The translations under genes and the position numbers were made by a program. 64,000 nucleotides of DNA from Variovorax paradoxus (GTDB taxonomy: Bacteria > Pseudomonadota > Gammaproteobacteria > Burkholderiales > Burkholderiaceae_C): the NCBI RefSeq assembly GCF_024734665.1, contig NZ_CP102931.1:2912001-2976000 (forward strand). The letters are read 5' to 3'. A model generated the notes under the pieces. The model was not told where the DNA came from. It searched no databases and was given only the letters and a program-made list of their open reading frames with translations. Positions within the stretch are counted from its first letter, which is position 1. Each line of letters opens with the position of its first letter. This document shows, piece by piece, positions 1 to 8,336 of this stretch.

Positions 1-259
1 GGTCGCCGGGGCTCAGTGTGTTGGCGAGCGCGGCCTCCCAGGCGCCGGTGCCCGAGGCGGGATAGATCGCGACCGGGTGCTTCGTCTTGAAGATCTGCTT
101 GATGCCGCCGAGCACCTTCAGGCCCAGCGTGCCGAACTCGGGCCCGCGGTGGTCGATGGTGGGCAGGCTCATGGCCCGCAGGATGCGGTCGGGCACCGGG
201 CTGGGGCCGGGAATCTGGAGGAAGTGGCGGCCGGTGGGATGGATGTCGAGTTGCAGCAT
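1..259 (-). CDS. Class V aminotransferase (alanine/serine--glyoxylate type), 3' part cut off
   Basis: Only the first 86 codons lie in the window; the reading frame is open to the edge. The protein begins MLQLDIHPTGRHFLQIPGP, followed by a PSPVPDRIL stretch, THHRGPEF-like IDHRGPEF and a YPASGTGAWEAAL segment. This is the N-terminus typical of PLP-dependent alanine-glyoxylate or serine-glyoxylate aminotransferases; the SGTGAWE loop binds the cofactor phosphate. The PLP lysine lies outside the window. It is divergent from the GntR regulator, and the gap between them holds two palindromes, so joint control is likely. A role in glyoxylate, photorespiration-like or ureide metabolism is inferred from the family. 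Confidence 0.85.
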   Translation of the reverse strand, partial: MLQLDIHPTGRHFLQIPGPSPVPDRILRAMSLPTIDHRGPEFGTLGLKVLGGIKQIFKTKHPVAIYPASGTGAWEAALANTLSPGD

Positions 260-282
260 GGACTGTCCTTTCGCATTCAGTT

Positions 283-299
283 TTGCATTCAAAATGCTT
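283..299. promoter_or_regulatory. Operator-like palindrome 1 for the GntR regulator
   Basis: TTGCATTcaaAATGCtt, an almost complete copy of the perfect palindrome at 349-365. It lies 24 bases upstream of the aminotransferase start. A further half-site-like TCGCATT sits at 271-277. Binding by the adjacent FCD-GntR protein is inferred from position. Confidence 0.55.
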
Positions 300-348
300 T
301 TTTGTTTGATGGTTTACCCTAATTCACTTGGGTTGTTAGCCTTCTTTT

Positions 349-365
349 TTGCATTCAAAATGCAA
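349..365. promoter_or_regulatory. Operator-like palindrome 2 for the GntR regulator
   Basis: TTGCATTcaaAATGCAA is a perfect 7+3+7 inverted repeat that ends 15 bases before the chosen GntR start, so binding there would cover the regulator's own promoter or leader. Its centre is 66 bases from that of the first copy. The A/T-rich dyad stands out in this GC-rich sequence. Confidence 0.6.
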
Positions 366-380
366 TCAAGAGGCAAAGCC

Positions 381-1073
381 ATGACAGCTGACATCATCGA
401 AATTTCCAGACTCGCCCTGCACGACCAGGTGGCCGCGCGCCTGCGCACCATGCTGGTCGAAGGGCTCATCGCGCCCGGCGCCAAGCTCAACGAGCGCGAG
501 CTGTGCCTGCAACTGCGCGTGTCGCGCACGCCGCTGCGCGAAGCCATCAAGCTGCTCGCGGCCGAAGGGCTGGTCGACCTGTTGCCCAACCGCGGCGCGG
601 TGGCGGTGAAGCTCACCGAGGCCGACGTGCTCGACACCTTCGAGGTGCTGGCGATGCTCGAAGGCATGTCGGGCGAGCTGGCCGCCAAGCGCATCACCGA
701 CGAAGAGCTGGCCGAAGTGCGCGCGCTGCACTACGAAATGCTGGCCTGCTTCTCGCGGCGCGATCTTTCGGGCTACTACCGCCTGAATGCGCGCATCCAC
801 ACCGCCATCAACGAGGCGGCGGCGAACCCGGTGCTGTCGAACACCTATCGCTCCATCAACGCCCGCGTGCAGTCGCTGCGCTTTCGCACCAACCAGAACG
901 AGACGAAGTGGAAGCACGCCGTCGAAGAGCACGAACAGATGATCGATGCGCTGGTCAAACGCGACGCTGCGGCCATGCGCAAGGTGCTCGTGGCGCACGT
1001 GCTGCGCAAGCGCGACACCGTGCTGGAGCTGCTGCGCGCCGGCGAAATCTATCCCTCGGCCAAGTCGAGCTGA
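381..1073 (+). CDS. GntR-family transcriptional regulator, FCD subfamily
   Basis: A 230-residue protein with an N-terminal winged helix (about 10-75; the LNERELCLQLRVSRTPLREA segment is the recognition region) and a C-terminal all-helical FCD ligand domain (about 85-215), whose conserved His residues usually hold a metal and a carboxylate effector. The start at 381 follows AAGAGGCAAA; an in-frame ATG at 360 lies inside the palindrome and is less likely. It stands between a divergent glyoxylate-type aminotransferase and a downstream 2-hydroxyacid dehydrogenase gene, so the effector is probably a small hydroxy- or oxoacid. Autoregulation through the two upstream palindromes is likely. Confidence 0.9.
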   Translation: MTADIIEISRLALHDQVAARLRTMLVEGLIAPGAKLNERELCLQLRVSRTPLREAIKLLAAEGLVDLLPNRGAVAVKLTEADVLDTFEVLAMLEGMSGELAAKRITDEELAEVRALHYEMLACFSRRDLSGYYRLNARIHTAINEAAANPVLSNTYRSINARVQSLRFRTNQNETKWKHAVEEHEQMIDALVKRDAAAMRKVLVAHVLRKRDTVLELLRAGEIYPSAKSS

Positions 1074-1107
1074 GCTTCCCGACCTGCCAAAAGAAAAACA
1101 CCCCACC

Positions 1108-4100
1108 ATGCGCATCGATCCCGCCAGCCACATGCAGCCAGCCGGAACCGTTCTTCCGCCCAACGACACCTGCGAGCTGCTCGCGCGCCGCCTTCGCTCC
1201 GACACACAGGGCGAGGTGCTGTTCGACGACGGTTCGCGCGGGCGCTACGCCACCGATGCGTCGATCTACCAGATCACGCCCGTCGGCGCCTTCGTGCCGA
1301 CGAACGAGAGCGACATCGCAACCGCCATCGACATCGCCCGCGACCTGAAGGTGCCGGTGCTCGCGCGCGGAGGCGGCACCAGCCAGTGCGGGCAGACCAC
1401 CGGCGCGGCGCTGGTGATCGACAACAGCAAGCACTTTCGCCGCGTGCTCGACGTGAACGTGGAAGAGGGCACGGCCACGGTCGAGCCCGGCCTCGTGCTC
1501 GACCATCTGAACGCGCAACTCAAGCCGCACGGCCTCTGGTATCCGGTGGACGTGTCGACCAGCGCGCAGGCCACGCTGGGCGGCATGGCGGGCAACAACT
1601 CCTGCGGCTCACGCTCCATCGCCTACGGCAACATGGTGCACAACGTGCTGGGTGCGAGTGCATGGTTGTCGAGTGGCGAGCTGGTGGAGTTCGGAACGGT
1701 CGGCACGATGGGTGTGCGCGCGGCCGGCATCGCGCAGTTCTTGCGTGGGCTGGCGCGCCAGCACCGCGAGCAGATCGCCGAGCACTGGCCCAAGGTAATG
1801 CGCCGCGTGGCGGGCTACAACCTCGACATCTTCGACAACCAGAGCGAGCGCCCGTACACGGCGGACGGCAGCGTGAACCTCGCGCACCTGCTGATCGGCT
1901 CTGAAGGCACGCTGGCCTACACGAAGAGCCTGAAGCTCAAGCTCGCGCCGCTGCCGCGCGCCAAGGTGCTGGGCATCGTCAACTTCCCGACCTTCCATGC
2001 TGCGATGGATGCGGCGCAGCACATCGTGAAGCTGGGGCCGACGGCGGTGGAGCTGGTCGACCGCACGATGATCGAGCTGAGCCTTGCCAACCCGGCCTTC
2101 AAGCCGACGGTCGAGACTGCGTTGATCGGCAAGCCGGCAGCCATCCTGCTGGTGGAGTTTTCCGGTTCCGACAAGGCCGCGCTGTTGCCGCAGCTCAAGC
2201 AGCTCGTCGAACTGATGGGTGACCTGGGCCTGCCCGGCAGCGTGGTCGAGATGCCCGACGACGCGCGGCAGAAGAATCTGTGGGAAGTGCGCAAGGCCGG
2301 CCTCAACATCATGATGAGCCTGAAGGGCGACGGTAAACCCGTGAGCTTCATCGAAGACTGTGCCGTGCCGCTCGAACATCTGGCCGAATACACCGACGCG
2401 CTGACCGAAGTGTTCGCCCGGCATGGCAGCCGCGGCACCTGGTACGCCCACGCATCGGTCGGCACGCTGCACGTGCGGCCGATTCTCGACATGCGCGCGG
2501 ATGGCGCCGCCAAGATGCGCTCCATTGCCGAAGAGGCGAGCGCGCTGGTGCGCAAGTACAAGGGCGCTTTCAGCGGCGAGCACGGCGACGGCCTGTGCCG
2601 CGGCGAGTGGATCGAATGGCAGTTCGGCCCGGCCATCAACGAGGCATTCCGCTCCATCAAGCGCAAGCTCGACCCGATCGGCCTGTTCAACCCCGGCAAG
2701 ATCATCGACCCGCCGCGCATGGACGATGGCGCGCTGTTCCGCTTCGCGCCGCCGACCGCGCCCAAGCCCTACCGCCGCATCGAGCTCAAGCCCGTGCTCG
2801 ACTGGTCGGGTTGGAACGTCAACGCCGACCCGGTCACCGAAGTGACGACCGCACCCGGCACCGGCGGCGACAGCACCGGCGGCCTCGCCAAGGCCGTGGA
2901 GATGTGCAACAACAACGGCCACTGCAGAAAATTCGATGCCGGCACCATGTGCCCCAGCTACCGCGTGACTCGTGACGAGCAGCACCTGACACGCGGCCGC
3001 GCCAATACGCTGCGCCTGGCGCTGTCGGGCCAGTTGGGTCCCGACGCCTTCACCAGTGAGGCCATGCACGACACCATGGACTTGTGCGTCGGCTGCAAGG
3101 GCTGCAAGCGCGATTGCCCCACCGGTGTGGACATGGCGAAGATGAAGATCGAGTTTCTCGACCACTACAAGAAGCGCCACGGCCACACGCTGAAAGACAG
3201 GCTCGTGGCGAACCTGCCCGACTACGCGCACAAGGCCAGTCGCATGCCGTGGCTGCTGAACCTGCGCAACAGCGTGCCCGGCGCAGCATGGCTCGGTGAG
3301 AAGCTGCTGGGCTTTTCGGCCAAGCGCTCGCTGCCCGAATGGCGCAGCGACACCTTCTGGCGCGGCAAGGCCAACGAGCCCGGCCTGTTCGTCGAGCGCG
3401 ACGTGGTGCTGTCGATTGCGCGGCGCGGTGGCAAGGCGGCGGTGCTGTTCGTCGACACCTTCAACGGCACCTTCGAGAGCGAGAACGCCTTTGCGGCAGC
3501 GCGCGTGCTGCAGGCTGCGGGCTATGTGCTGCATACGGTCGAGAAGCGCGGCGGGCACCACTGCTGCGGACGCACCTTCCTGGCGAGCGGCATGGTCGAC
3601 GAGGCCAAGAAGAAGGCCGAGGCGCTGATCGACGCGCTGGTACCGCTGGCGCGGGCCGGCGTACCCATCGTCGGGCTGGAGCCATCGTGCCTGCTCACGC
3701 TGCGCGACGAAACGCTGGTGATGGGTTTCGGCGAAAAGGCCGAGATGGTGGCGAAGCACGCGTTGCTGTTCGAGGAGTTCATTGCGCGCGAAATCAAGCT
3801 GGGCCGCTTCGAGCTGGCGCTGAAGCCGGCCGAGGCACCGATCCTGCTGCACGGACACTGCCACCAGAAAGCCTTCGGCGCGGTGAGCCCGGTGATGGAA
3901 GTGCTGAAGCTCATTCCGGGCGCGCAGCCCGAACTCATCGAAAGCTCGTGCTGCGGCATGGCCGGCAGCTTCGGCTACGAGGCCAGCCATTTCGAGGTGT
4001 CGATGAAGATGGCCGAAGCCAGCCTGCTGCCGGCCATCCGCGCGAAGCCCGGCGCCATCGTGGTGGCCGACGGCACCAGCTGCCGCCACCAGATCGAGGA

Positions 4101-4185
4101 CGGCGCGCAGCGCGAAGCGGTGCATGTGGCGGTGCTGCTGGAGCGGCATCTGCTGCACGCCGACCCGATGCCTGACGCGGGTTGA
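1108..4185 (+). CDS. FAD/[4Fe-4S] 2-hydroxyacid dehydrogenase, YdiJ-like fusion
   Basis: A 1025-residue protein close in length and layout to YdiJ of E. coli. The N-terminal half is a GlcD-type FAD-binding domain (GGGTSQCGQTTG loop near residue 90) plus an FAD-oxidase C domain. The second half is a GlcF-type Fe-S domain with two four-cysteine clusters, starting at C600 (CNNNGHC) and C660 (CVGCKGCKRDCP), then two CCG domains (HHCCG near 817, SSCCGMAGSFGYE near 947). The family oxidises D-2-hydroxyacids such as D-2-hydroxyglutarate or D-lactate and passes electrons to the respiratory chain. The gene starts 34 bases after gntR and is probably co-transcribed with it. The exact substrate is not decided by the sequence. 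Confidence 0.88.
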   Translation: MRIDPASHMQPAGTVLPPNDTCELLARRLRSDTQGEVLFDDGSRGRYATDASIYQITPVGAFVPTNESDIATAIDIARDLKVPVLARGGGTSQCGQTTGAALVIDNSKHFRRVLDVNVEEGTATVEPGLVLDHLNAQLKPHGLWYPVDVSTSAQATLGGMAGNNSCGSRSIAYGNMVHNVLGASAWLSSGELVEFGTVGTMGVRAAGIAQFLRGLARQHREQIAEHWPKVMRRVAGYNLDIFDNQSERPYTADGSVNLAHLLIGSEGTLAYTKSLKLKLAPLPRAKVLGIVNFPTFHAAMDAAQHIVKLGPTAVELVDRTMIELSLANPAFKPTVETALIGKPAAILLVEFSGSDKAALLPQLKQLVELMGDLGLPGSVVEMPDDARQKNLWEVRKAGLNIMMSLKGDGKPVSFIEDCAVPLEHLAEYTDALTEVFARHGSRGTWYAHASVGTLHVRPILDMRADGAAKMRSIAEEASALVRKYKGAFSGEHGDGLCRGEWIEWQFGPAINEAFRSIKRKLDPIGLFNPGKIIDPPRMDDGALFRFAPPTAPKPYRRIELKPVLDWSGWNVNADPVTEVTTAPGTGGDSTGGLAKAVEMCNNNGHCRKFDAGTMCPSYRVTRDEQHLTRGRANTLRLALSGQLGPDAFTSEAMHDTMDLCVGCKGCKRDCPTGVDMAKMKIEFLDHYKKRHGHTLKDRLVANLPDYAHKASRMPWLLNLRNSVPGAAWLGEKLLGFSAKRSLPEWRSDTFWRGKANEPGLFVERDVVLSIARRGGKAAVLFVDTFNGTFESENAFAAARVLQAAGYVLHTVEKRGGHHCCGRTFLASGMVDEAKKKAEALIDALVPLARAGVPIVGLEPSCLLTLRDETLVMGFGEKAEMVAKHALLFEEFIAREIKLGRFELALKPAEAPILLHGHCHQKAFGAVSPVMEVLKLIPGAQPELIESSCCGMAGSFGYEASHFEVSMKMAEASLLPAIRAKPGAIVVADGTSCRHQIEDGAQREAVHVAVLLERHLLHADPMPDAG

Positions 4186-4244
4186 CCGGGCGGGCGCGGG
4201 CAGGGCGGCGGCGCCTGCCGCAAAATGGCCAGCCGCCCGCACCC

Positions 4245-5474
4245 ATGTCGACAACGCTCACTTCTTCTGCCGCCCCTGCGCAGCCCACGCTGCGCCTTGC
4301 ATTCGCGCTGTCGATGGGCGCGGCGGTTTCGCTCGGCATCACCCGCTTTGCATATGCGCTGCTGCTGCCGCCCATGCGTGCTGACCTGGGCTGGAGCTAT
4401 GCGCTGGCCGGCGGCATGAACACGGCCAACGCAGTCGGCTACCTGGTCGGTGCGCTGATCACGCCGATGCTGATGCGGCGCTTCGGCACGACGCGGCTGC
4501 TGGTGGTCGGCGCGGTGCTGGCCAGTGTGTTCATGGCGGGCAGCGGCTTTGTGACCGATGCGCCGGCCTTGCTGCTGCAGCGCCTGCTGGCCGGGGTGGC
4601 CAGCGCATGGGTGTTCGTGGCGGGCGGGTTGCTCGCAGCGCGACTCGGCGAGGCGGGGTCTTCGCGCGGCGGACTGCTGCTCGGCATCTACTACGGCGGC
4701 ACCGGCTTCGGCATCCTGCTGTCCGCGCTGCTCGTGCCGCGGGTGTTGCGTGCAGCATCGGGCGTGCCGCACGGATGGGCCTGGGCGTGGTGGGCGCTGG
4801 CGTTGGCGAGTGCAGCGGCCACCTGCCTGCTGGCGTGGGCTGGCCGCGCGATGCCTGACAGGCCGGCGCCAACGGCAGCTGCCGCTTCGACGGACCCTGC
4901 GCCGCCGGTCGCACTGCATCGCTTCGGCTGGGCCCTCGCGGGCTATGCCTTGTTCGGCATGGGCTACATCGGCTACATGACTTTCGTGATCGCGCTGCTG
5001 CGCGAGCAGGGCGCGAGCGCTTCTTTCGTCACGCTGTTCTATTCCTTGCTGGGCATTGCCTGCGTGGCGTCGTCGCGGCTGTGGGCCGGGCTGCTCGACC
5101 GCTACCGCGGCGGGCAGCCGCAGGCGCTGCTGAACGGACTGCTCGGCGTGGCCACGCTGCTGCCGGTGCTGAGCGCGTCGGCGCCGGTGGCGCTGGTTTC
5201 AGGCGTGCTGTTCGGCGGGGTGTTCCTGTCGGTGGTGGCTTCGACCACTGCGCTGGTGCGCCACAACCTGCCGCCTTCGCGCTGGGCCCAGGGCATCAGC
5301 ATGTTCACCATCATTTTTGCGCTGGGGCAGATCGTCGGGCCGACTGTCACCGGCTGGATTTCCGACGGCCCCGGTGGGCTTGCGCGCGGGCTGGTGGCTT
5401 CGGCGATGGCCCTCTGGCTCGGCGCTGTGCTGGCGTCGCGCCAGCATTCGCTGGCACAGGAGACTTCGTCATGA
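4245..5474 (+). CDS. MFS transporter, YbfB/YjiJ type
   Basis: A 409-residue integral membrane protein with about 12 hydrophobic segments. Its first segment (SMGAAVSLGITRFAYALLLPPM) and the LGWSYALAGGMNTANAVGYLVGAL stretch are characteristic of the YbfB/YjiJ branch of the major facilitator superfamily, whose substrates are largely unknown. The ATG at 4245 is chosen because it opens directly into the conserved N-terminus; an upstream TTG overlapping the dehydrogenase stop would add a low-complexity Arg/Pro tail. It sits 59 bases after the dehydrogenase and overlaps ogt by ATGA, so the three may be one transcript. Confidence 0.85.
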   Translation: MSTTLTSSAAPAQPTLRLAFALSMGAAVSLGITRFAYALLLPPMRADLGWSYALAGGMNTANAVGYLVGALITPMLMRRFGTTRLLVVGAVLASVFMAGSGFVTDAPALLLQRLLAGVASAWVFVAGGLLAARLGEAGSSRGGLLLGIYYGGTGFGILLSALLVPRVLRAASGVPHGWAWAWWALALASAAATCLLAWAGRAMPDRPAPTAAAASTDPAPPVALHRFGWALAGYALFGMGYIGYMTFVIALLREQGASASFVTLFYSLLGIACVASSRLWAGLLDRYRGGQPQALLNGLLGVATLLPVLSASAPVALVSGVLFGGVFLSVVASTTALVRHNLPPSRWAQGISMFTIIFALGQIVGPTVTGWISDGPGGLARGLVASAMALWLGAVLASRQHSLAQETSS

Positions 5475-6007
5475 CGGGCTTTGCCTTGTTCGAAACTTCC
5501 ATTGGCATGTGCGCCCTGGCATGGGGACCGCGCGGATTGGTCGGCGTGCAGCTGCCTGCCGACAATGGCGAGGCGGCCACTCGGGCGCGCATGAAGCAAC
5601 GCTTTCCAGACCTGAGCGAAAGCCCGCCGAGCGAGGCGGCGCAACGCGCCATCACCGCCATTCAGGGCCTGCTGCAGGGCGTGCACGACGACCTGAGCCG
5701 CATCGAACTCGACATGCGCGACGTGTCGGAGTTCCACCAGCGCATCTACGCGATCGCCCGGCGCATTCCGCCCGGACAGACGCGCACCTACGGCGAGATC
5801 GCCGAAGAGCTGGGCGACAAGGGCCTGTCGCGCGCCGTGGGCCAGGCCATGGGCCACAACCCGTTCGCGCCGGTGGTGCCGTGCCACCGCGTGCTGGCGG
5901 CGGGCAACAAGCCGGGCGGGTTCTCGGCCGGCGGCGGCGCGCTGACCAAGCTGCGCATGCTCGACATCGAGGACGCACGGCCCAACGGAATGGCGTCGCT
6001 TTTCTAG
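5471..6007 (+). CDS. ogt: Methylated-DNA--protein-cysteine methyltransferase
   Basis: A 178-residue suicide repair protein that transfers the alkyl group from O6-alkylguanine to its own cysteine. The active-site motif PCHR is present with C138, preceded by the winged-helix DNA-binding part (TYGEIAEELGDKGLSRAVGQAMGHNPF) with the arginine-finger region SRAVG. The N-terminal domain lacks Ada-type zinc cysteines, so this is an Ogt-type stand-alone enzyme. Translation is coupled to the upstream MFS gene through an ATGA overlap. The pairing with a transporter suggests no clear joint function. Confidence 0.93.
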   Translation: MTGFALFETSIGMCALAWGPRGLVGVQLPADNGEAATRARMKQRFPDLSESPPSEAAQRAITAIQGLLQGVHDDLSRIELDMRDVSEFHQRIYAIARRIPPGQTRTYGEIAEELGDKGLSRAVGQAMGHNPFAPVVPCHRVLAAGNKPGGFSAGGGALTKLRMLDIEDARPNGMASLF

Positions 6008-6091
6008 TACGTACGGCATCCCTCGAATGGGGGATGTAGAAGCGCCAGCAAACACGCACAGTTGCAACCCTCACGGGACGAGGGGGCGCAC

Positions 6092-8317
6092 GTGCAACTT
6101 TGGCTTGAGCAAATCGAGAAGGCGCGGGAGCGAAGCGAAGGCATCGACCTGCGATCTCTTGCCGACTATGCGAGAGACAAGACCCCGCGCGAACTGAGCA
6201 CGCCGAAGCAGCTCGATGACCGCAGGAGCTTCTTGCGTGAAAGCCTGGGCGACGAAGAGAAGTCTGCCGTCGCGTATGAGCGCATCATCTCCGGCAGCGA
6301 GATACAGGACGTCAACTACCTGGCACGCGGCGCGCGAGCCGCAAAGGCGGTCAGCCGCATCCTGATCAGGGACACGGCAGGGCGGCTCGTGGCCTATGGC
6401 ACCGGATTCCTGATAGCGCCGAACGTGCTCATCACGAACAACCACGTTCTGCCATCCATCGAGTTCTGTCGCCGCTCGGAAGCCCAGTTCGAATTCGAAC
6501 TCGACATCGACGGCGCCGTACTCAACCCCACCACCTACAGCCTTCAGGCGCAGGAACTCTTCTTCACTTCGAAGGACCTCGACTTCACCATCGTGGCTGT
6601 CACCTCCAGTTCGACAGTGGGAGATGGCCAGCTCGAACACTATGGGTTCCTGCCGCTCGTAGGCGCCACCGGCAAGGCATCGGACGGTGAGTGGCTCACC
6701 ATCATCCAGCACCCCAACGGCGACCGCAAACAGGTGTGCGTGCGCGAGAACAAGCTTCTCAAACGCACGGACGACGTGCTCTGGTACTCGACCGACACGT
6801 TGGGGGGATCTTCAGGCTCCCCGGTCTTCAGCAACGACTGGTACGTTGTCGCACTTCACCACAGCGGCGTACCGGAAGAAAGAGACGGCCGTACGCAAAC
6901 CATCTCAGGCCGCGACTACGACCCCGCAAAAGACGGCGAGCAGGACATCAAGTGGATTGCCAACGAGGGCATCCGCATTTCCCGCATCGTCGAGACGCTT
7001 CATGCAGCCCTTCCCGCGCATTCATTGCTCCAGCCAGTCTTCGGTGCCACGCCGGAGAACTCGCGGCTGATGCTTCCTTCCGTTGACCTGCTGCAGTCAA
7101 CGGCGACCCATGCTGCCGGGAGCTTGCCGCTTCCCGGTCCGCTCATTCAACAAACCTCAACCCGGAAGACGACCATGAACGACATGCAATCTGGTGGAAG
7201 AAGGACCCTCACGGTGACGCTCGGCATCGAATCGGATGGAAGCGTCTCCGTCCTCCGATCCGGTCCCGCCGCCCGCGAGTCGCAGAGCGTTTTCGAAGAA
7301 GCCGCACGTGCCAAGGCGAAGAAACCAGCCCCCGCCATCGACGTGCCCTTCAATGCGAAGTACGACGATCGCAAAGGCTTCGAAGCCGGGTTCCTCGCGC
7401 CGGGCAAGCCCGAGATGTCGGTGCATCTGCCGCTGCTTGGCAAGGCTCTTGCGAAGGAGACGGTAGAACTGGTCGACGGCCCCCCGGGCGAGAACGTGCT
7501 GAACTATCACGGCTACAGCCTCGTGATGCACAAGGCGAGGCGGCTGGCTCTCTACTCGGCAGCCAACGTCGACTTCAGCGGCCGGTTCGAGCTGGCCCGG
7601 CCGGCGGACGTGTGGAGGCAGGACCCACGGATTCCCGCAAGCGCACAGCTGACCAACTTCTACTACGAGAACAACCAGTTCGACCGGGGCCATCTGACGC
7701 GCCGCGAGGACATGGAATACGGAGCCACCCGGCTGGCCGCGCTCACCACTGCGGCAGATACCTGCCATTGGAGCAACTGCACGCCCCAGCATTCCAAGTT
7801 CAATCAGAACAAGGAGCTCTGGCAGGGCATCGAACGCCACATCTTCGAGGACGCGATCAAGCTCGACAAGTTCAGGGCGCAGGTCATCACGGGTCCCATC
7901 CTCGAAGAAAGCGACCCGGTCTGGGACAAGTACCCGAAGATCCAGTATCCGGTTCGCTTCTGGAAAGTCGTCGCGGCGATCACTGCAAGCGGCAAGCTGT
8001 TTGCCACGGCCTACATCCTCGATCAGTCCGGCGTGATCGAAGAATTTGGCATCGAGGCTGCACGCGAGATTCCTTTCGATGCCTACAAGACCTTCCAGGT
8101 CCAGATCAATGAAGTCGAGCGGCTCACCGGACTCAGCTTCACGGGCGGTCCGGTCAAGAGGGTGTTCTCGCTTTCCACTGTCGATCCGCTCGCCAAGAAG
8201 CCTGTAAGGAAGCCCACCAGAGTTCGTGCGCAGGAGTCCGCTCTGGTTGACGTACCGGATGGCTGGCTGCCGCTCGACTCTCTGGAGTCGATGGTGCTTC
8301 CCGACCTTCAGGAGTAG
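6092..8317 (+). CDS. Trypsin-like serine protease fused to a NUC1/EndoG-type nuclease
   Basis: A 741-residue two-enzyme protein. Residues about 75-270 form a V8/trypsin-like peptidase with a visible triad: H118 in ITNNHVL, D164 in LDFTIVAV and S241 in GGSSGSPVF. After a linker, about residues 430-700 are a DNA/RNA non-specific nuclease with the DRGH motif (D531-H534) and the NCTPQHSKFNQ...LW segment (562 onward) that holds the Mg-binding Asn. There is no signal peptide or membrane segment, so a cytosolic location is expected. GTG 6092 is preferred because GGACGAGGGGG lies just before it; a TTG at 6062 lacks such a site. Codon use is less GC-rich than in its neighbours. A toxic effector or defence role is inferred from the two activities, not shown. 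Confidence 0.85.
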   Translation: MQLWLEQIEKARERSEGIDLRSLADYARDKTPRELSTPKQLDDRRSFLRESLGDEEKSAVAYERIISGSEIQDVNYLARGARAAKAVSRILIRDTAGRLVAYGTGFLIAPNVLITNNHVLPSIEFCRRSEAQFEFELDIDGAVLNPTTYSLQAQELFFTSKDLDFTIVAVTSSSTVGDGQLEHYGFLPLVGATGKASDGEWLTIIQHPNGDRKQVCVRENKLLKRTDDVLWYSTDTLGGSSGSPVFSNDWYVVALHHSGVPEERDGRTQTISGRDYDPAKDGEQDIKWIANEGIRISRIVETLHAALPAHSLLQPVFGATPENSRLMLPSVDLLQSTATHAAGSLPLPGPLIQQTSTRKTTMNDMQSGGRRTLTVTLGIESDGSVSVLRSGPAARESQSVFEEAARAKAKKPAPAIDVPFNAKYDDRKGFEAGFLAPGKPEMSVHLPLLGKALAKETVELVDGPPGENVLNYHGYSLVMHKARRLALYSAANVDFSGRFELARPADVWRQDPRIPASAQLTNFYYENNQFDRGHLTRREDMEYGATRLAALTTAADTCHWSNCTPQHSKFNQNKELWQGIERHIFEDAIKLDKFRAQVITGPILEESDPVWDKYPKIQYPVRFWKVVAAITASGKLFATAYILDQSGVIEEFGIEAAREIPFDAYKTFQVQINEVERLTGLSFTGGPVKRVFSLSTVDPLAKKPVRKPTRVRAQESALVDVPDGWLPLDSLESMVLPDLQE

Positions 8318-8336
8318 GCGGCGCTTCAGCGGCGGC

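Noticed and set aside
87..380. Longer N-terminus for the GntR regulator
   Set aside because: The extra residues run antisense through the aminotransferase gene and over both palindromes; the family start is at 381.
1609..4254. An 881-codon minus-strand frame opposite the YdiJ-like gene
   Set aside because: Low-information Arg/His/Gln-rich translation; cysteine clusters and FAD loop are on the plus strand.
6007..6036. GTACGTAC palindrome and a CATCCC/GGGATG hairpin after ogt
   Set aside because: Short stem without a T tract; could end ogt transcription but is too weak to call.
6062..6091. TTG start ten codons upstream for the protease-nuclease gene
   Set aside because: No ribosome site ahead of it, whereas the GTG at 6092 follows a strong G-rich Shine-Dalgarno-like run.
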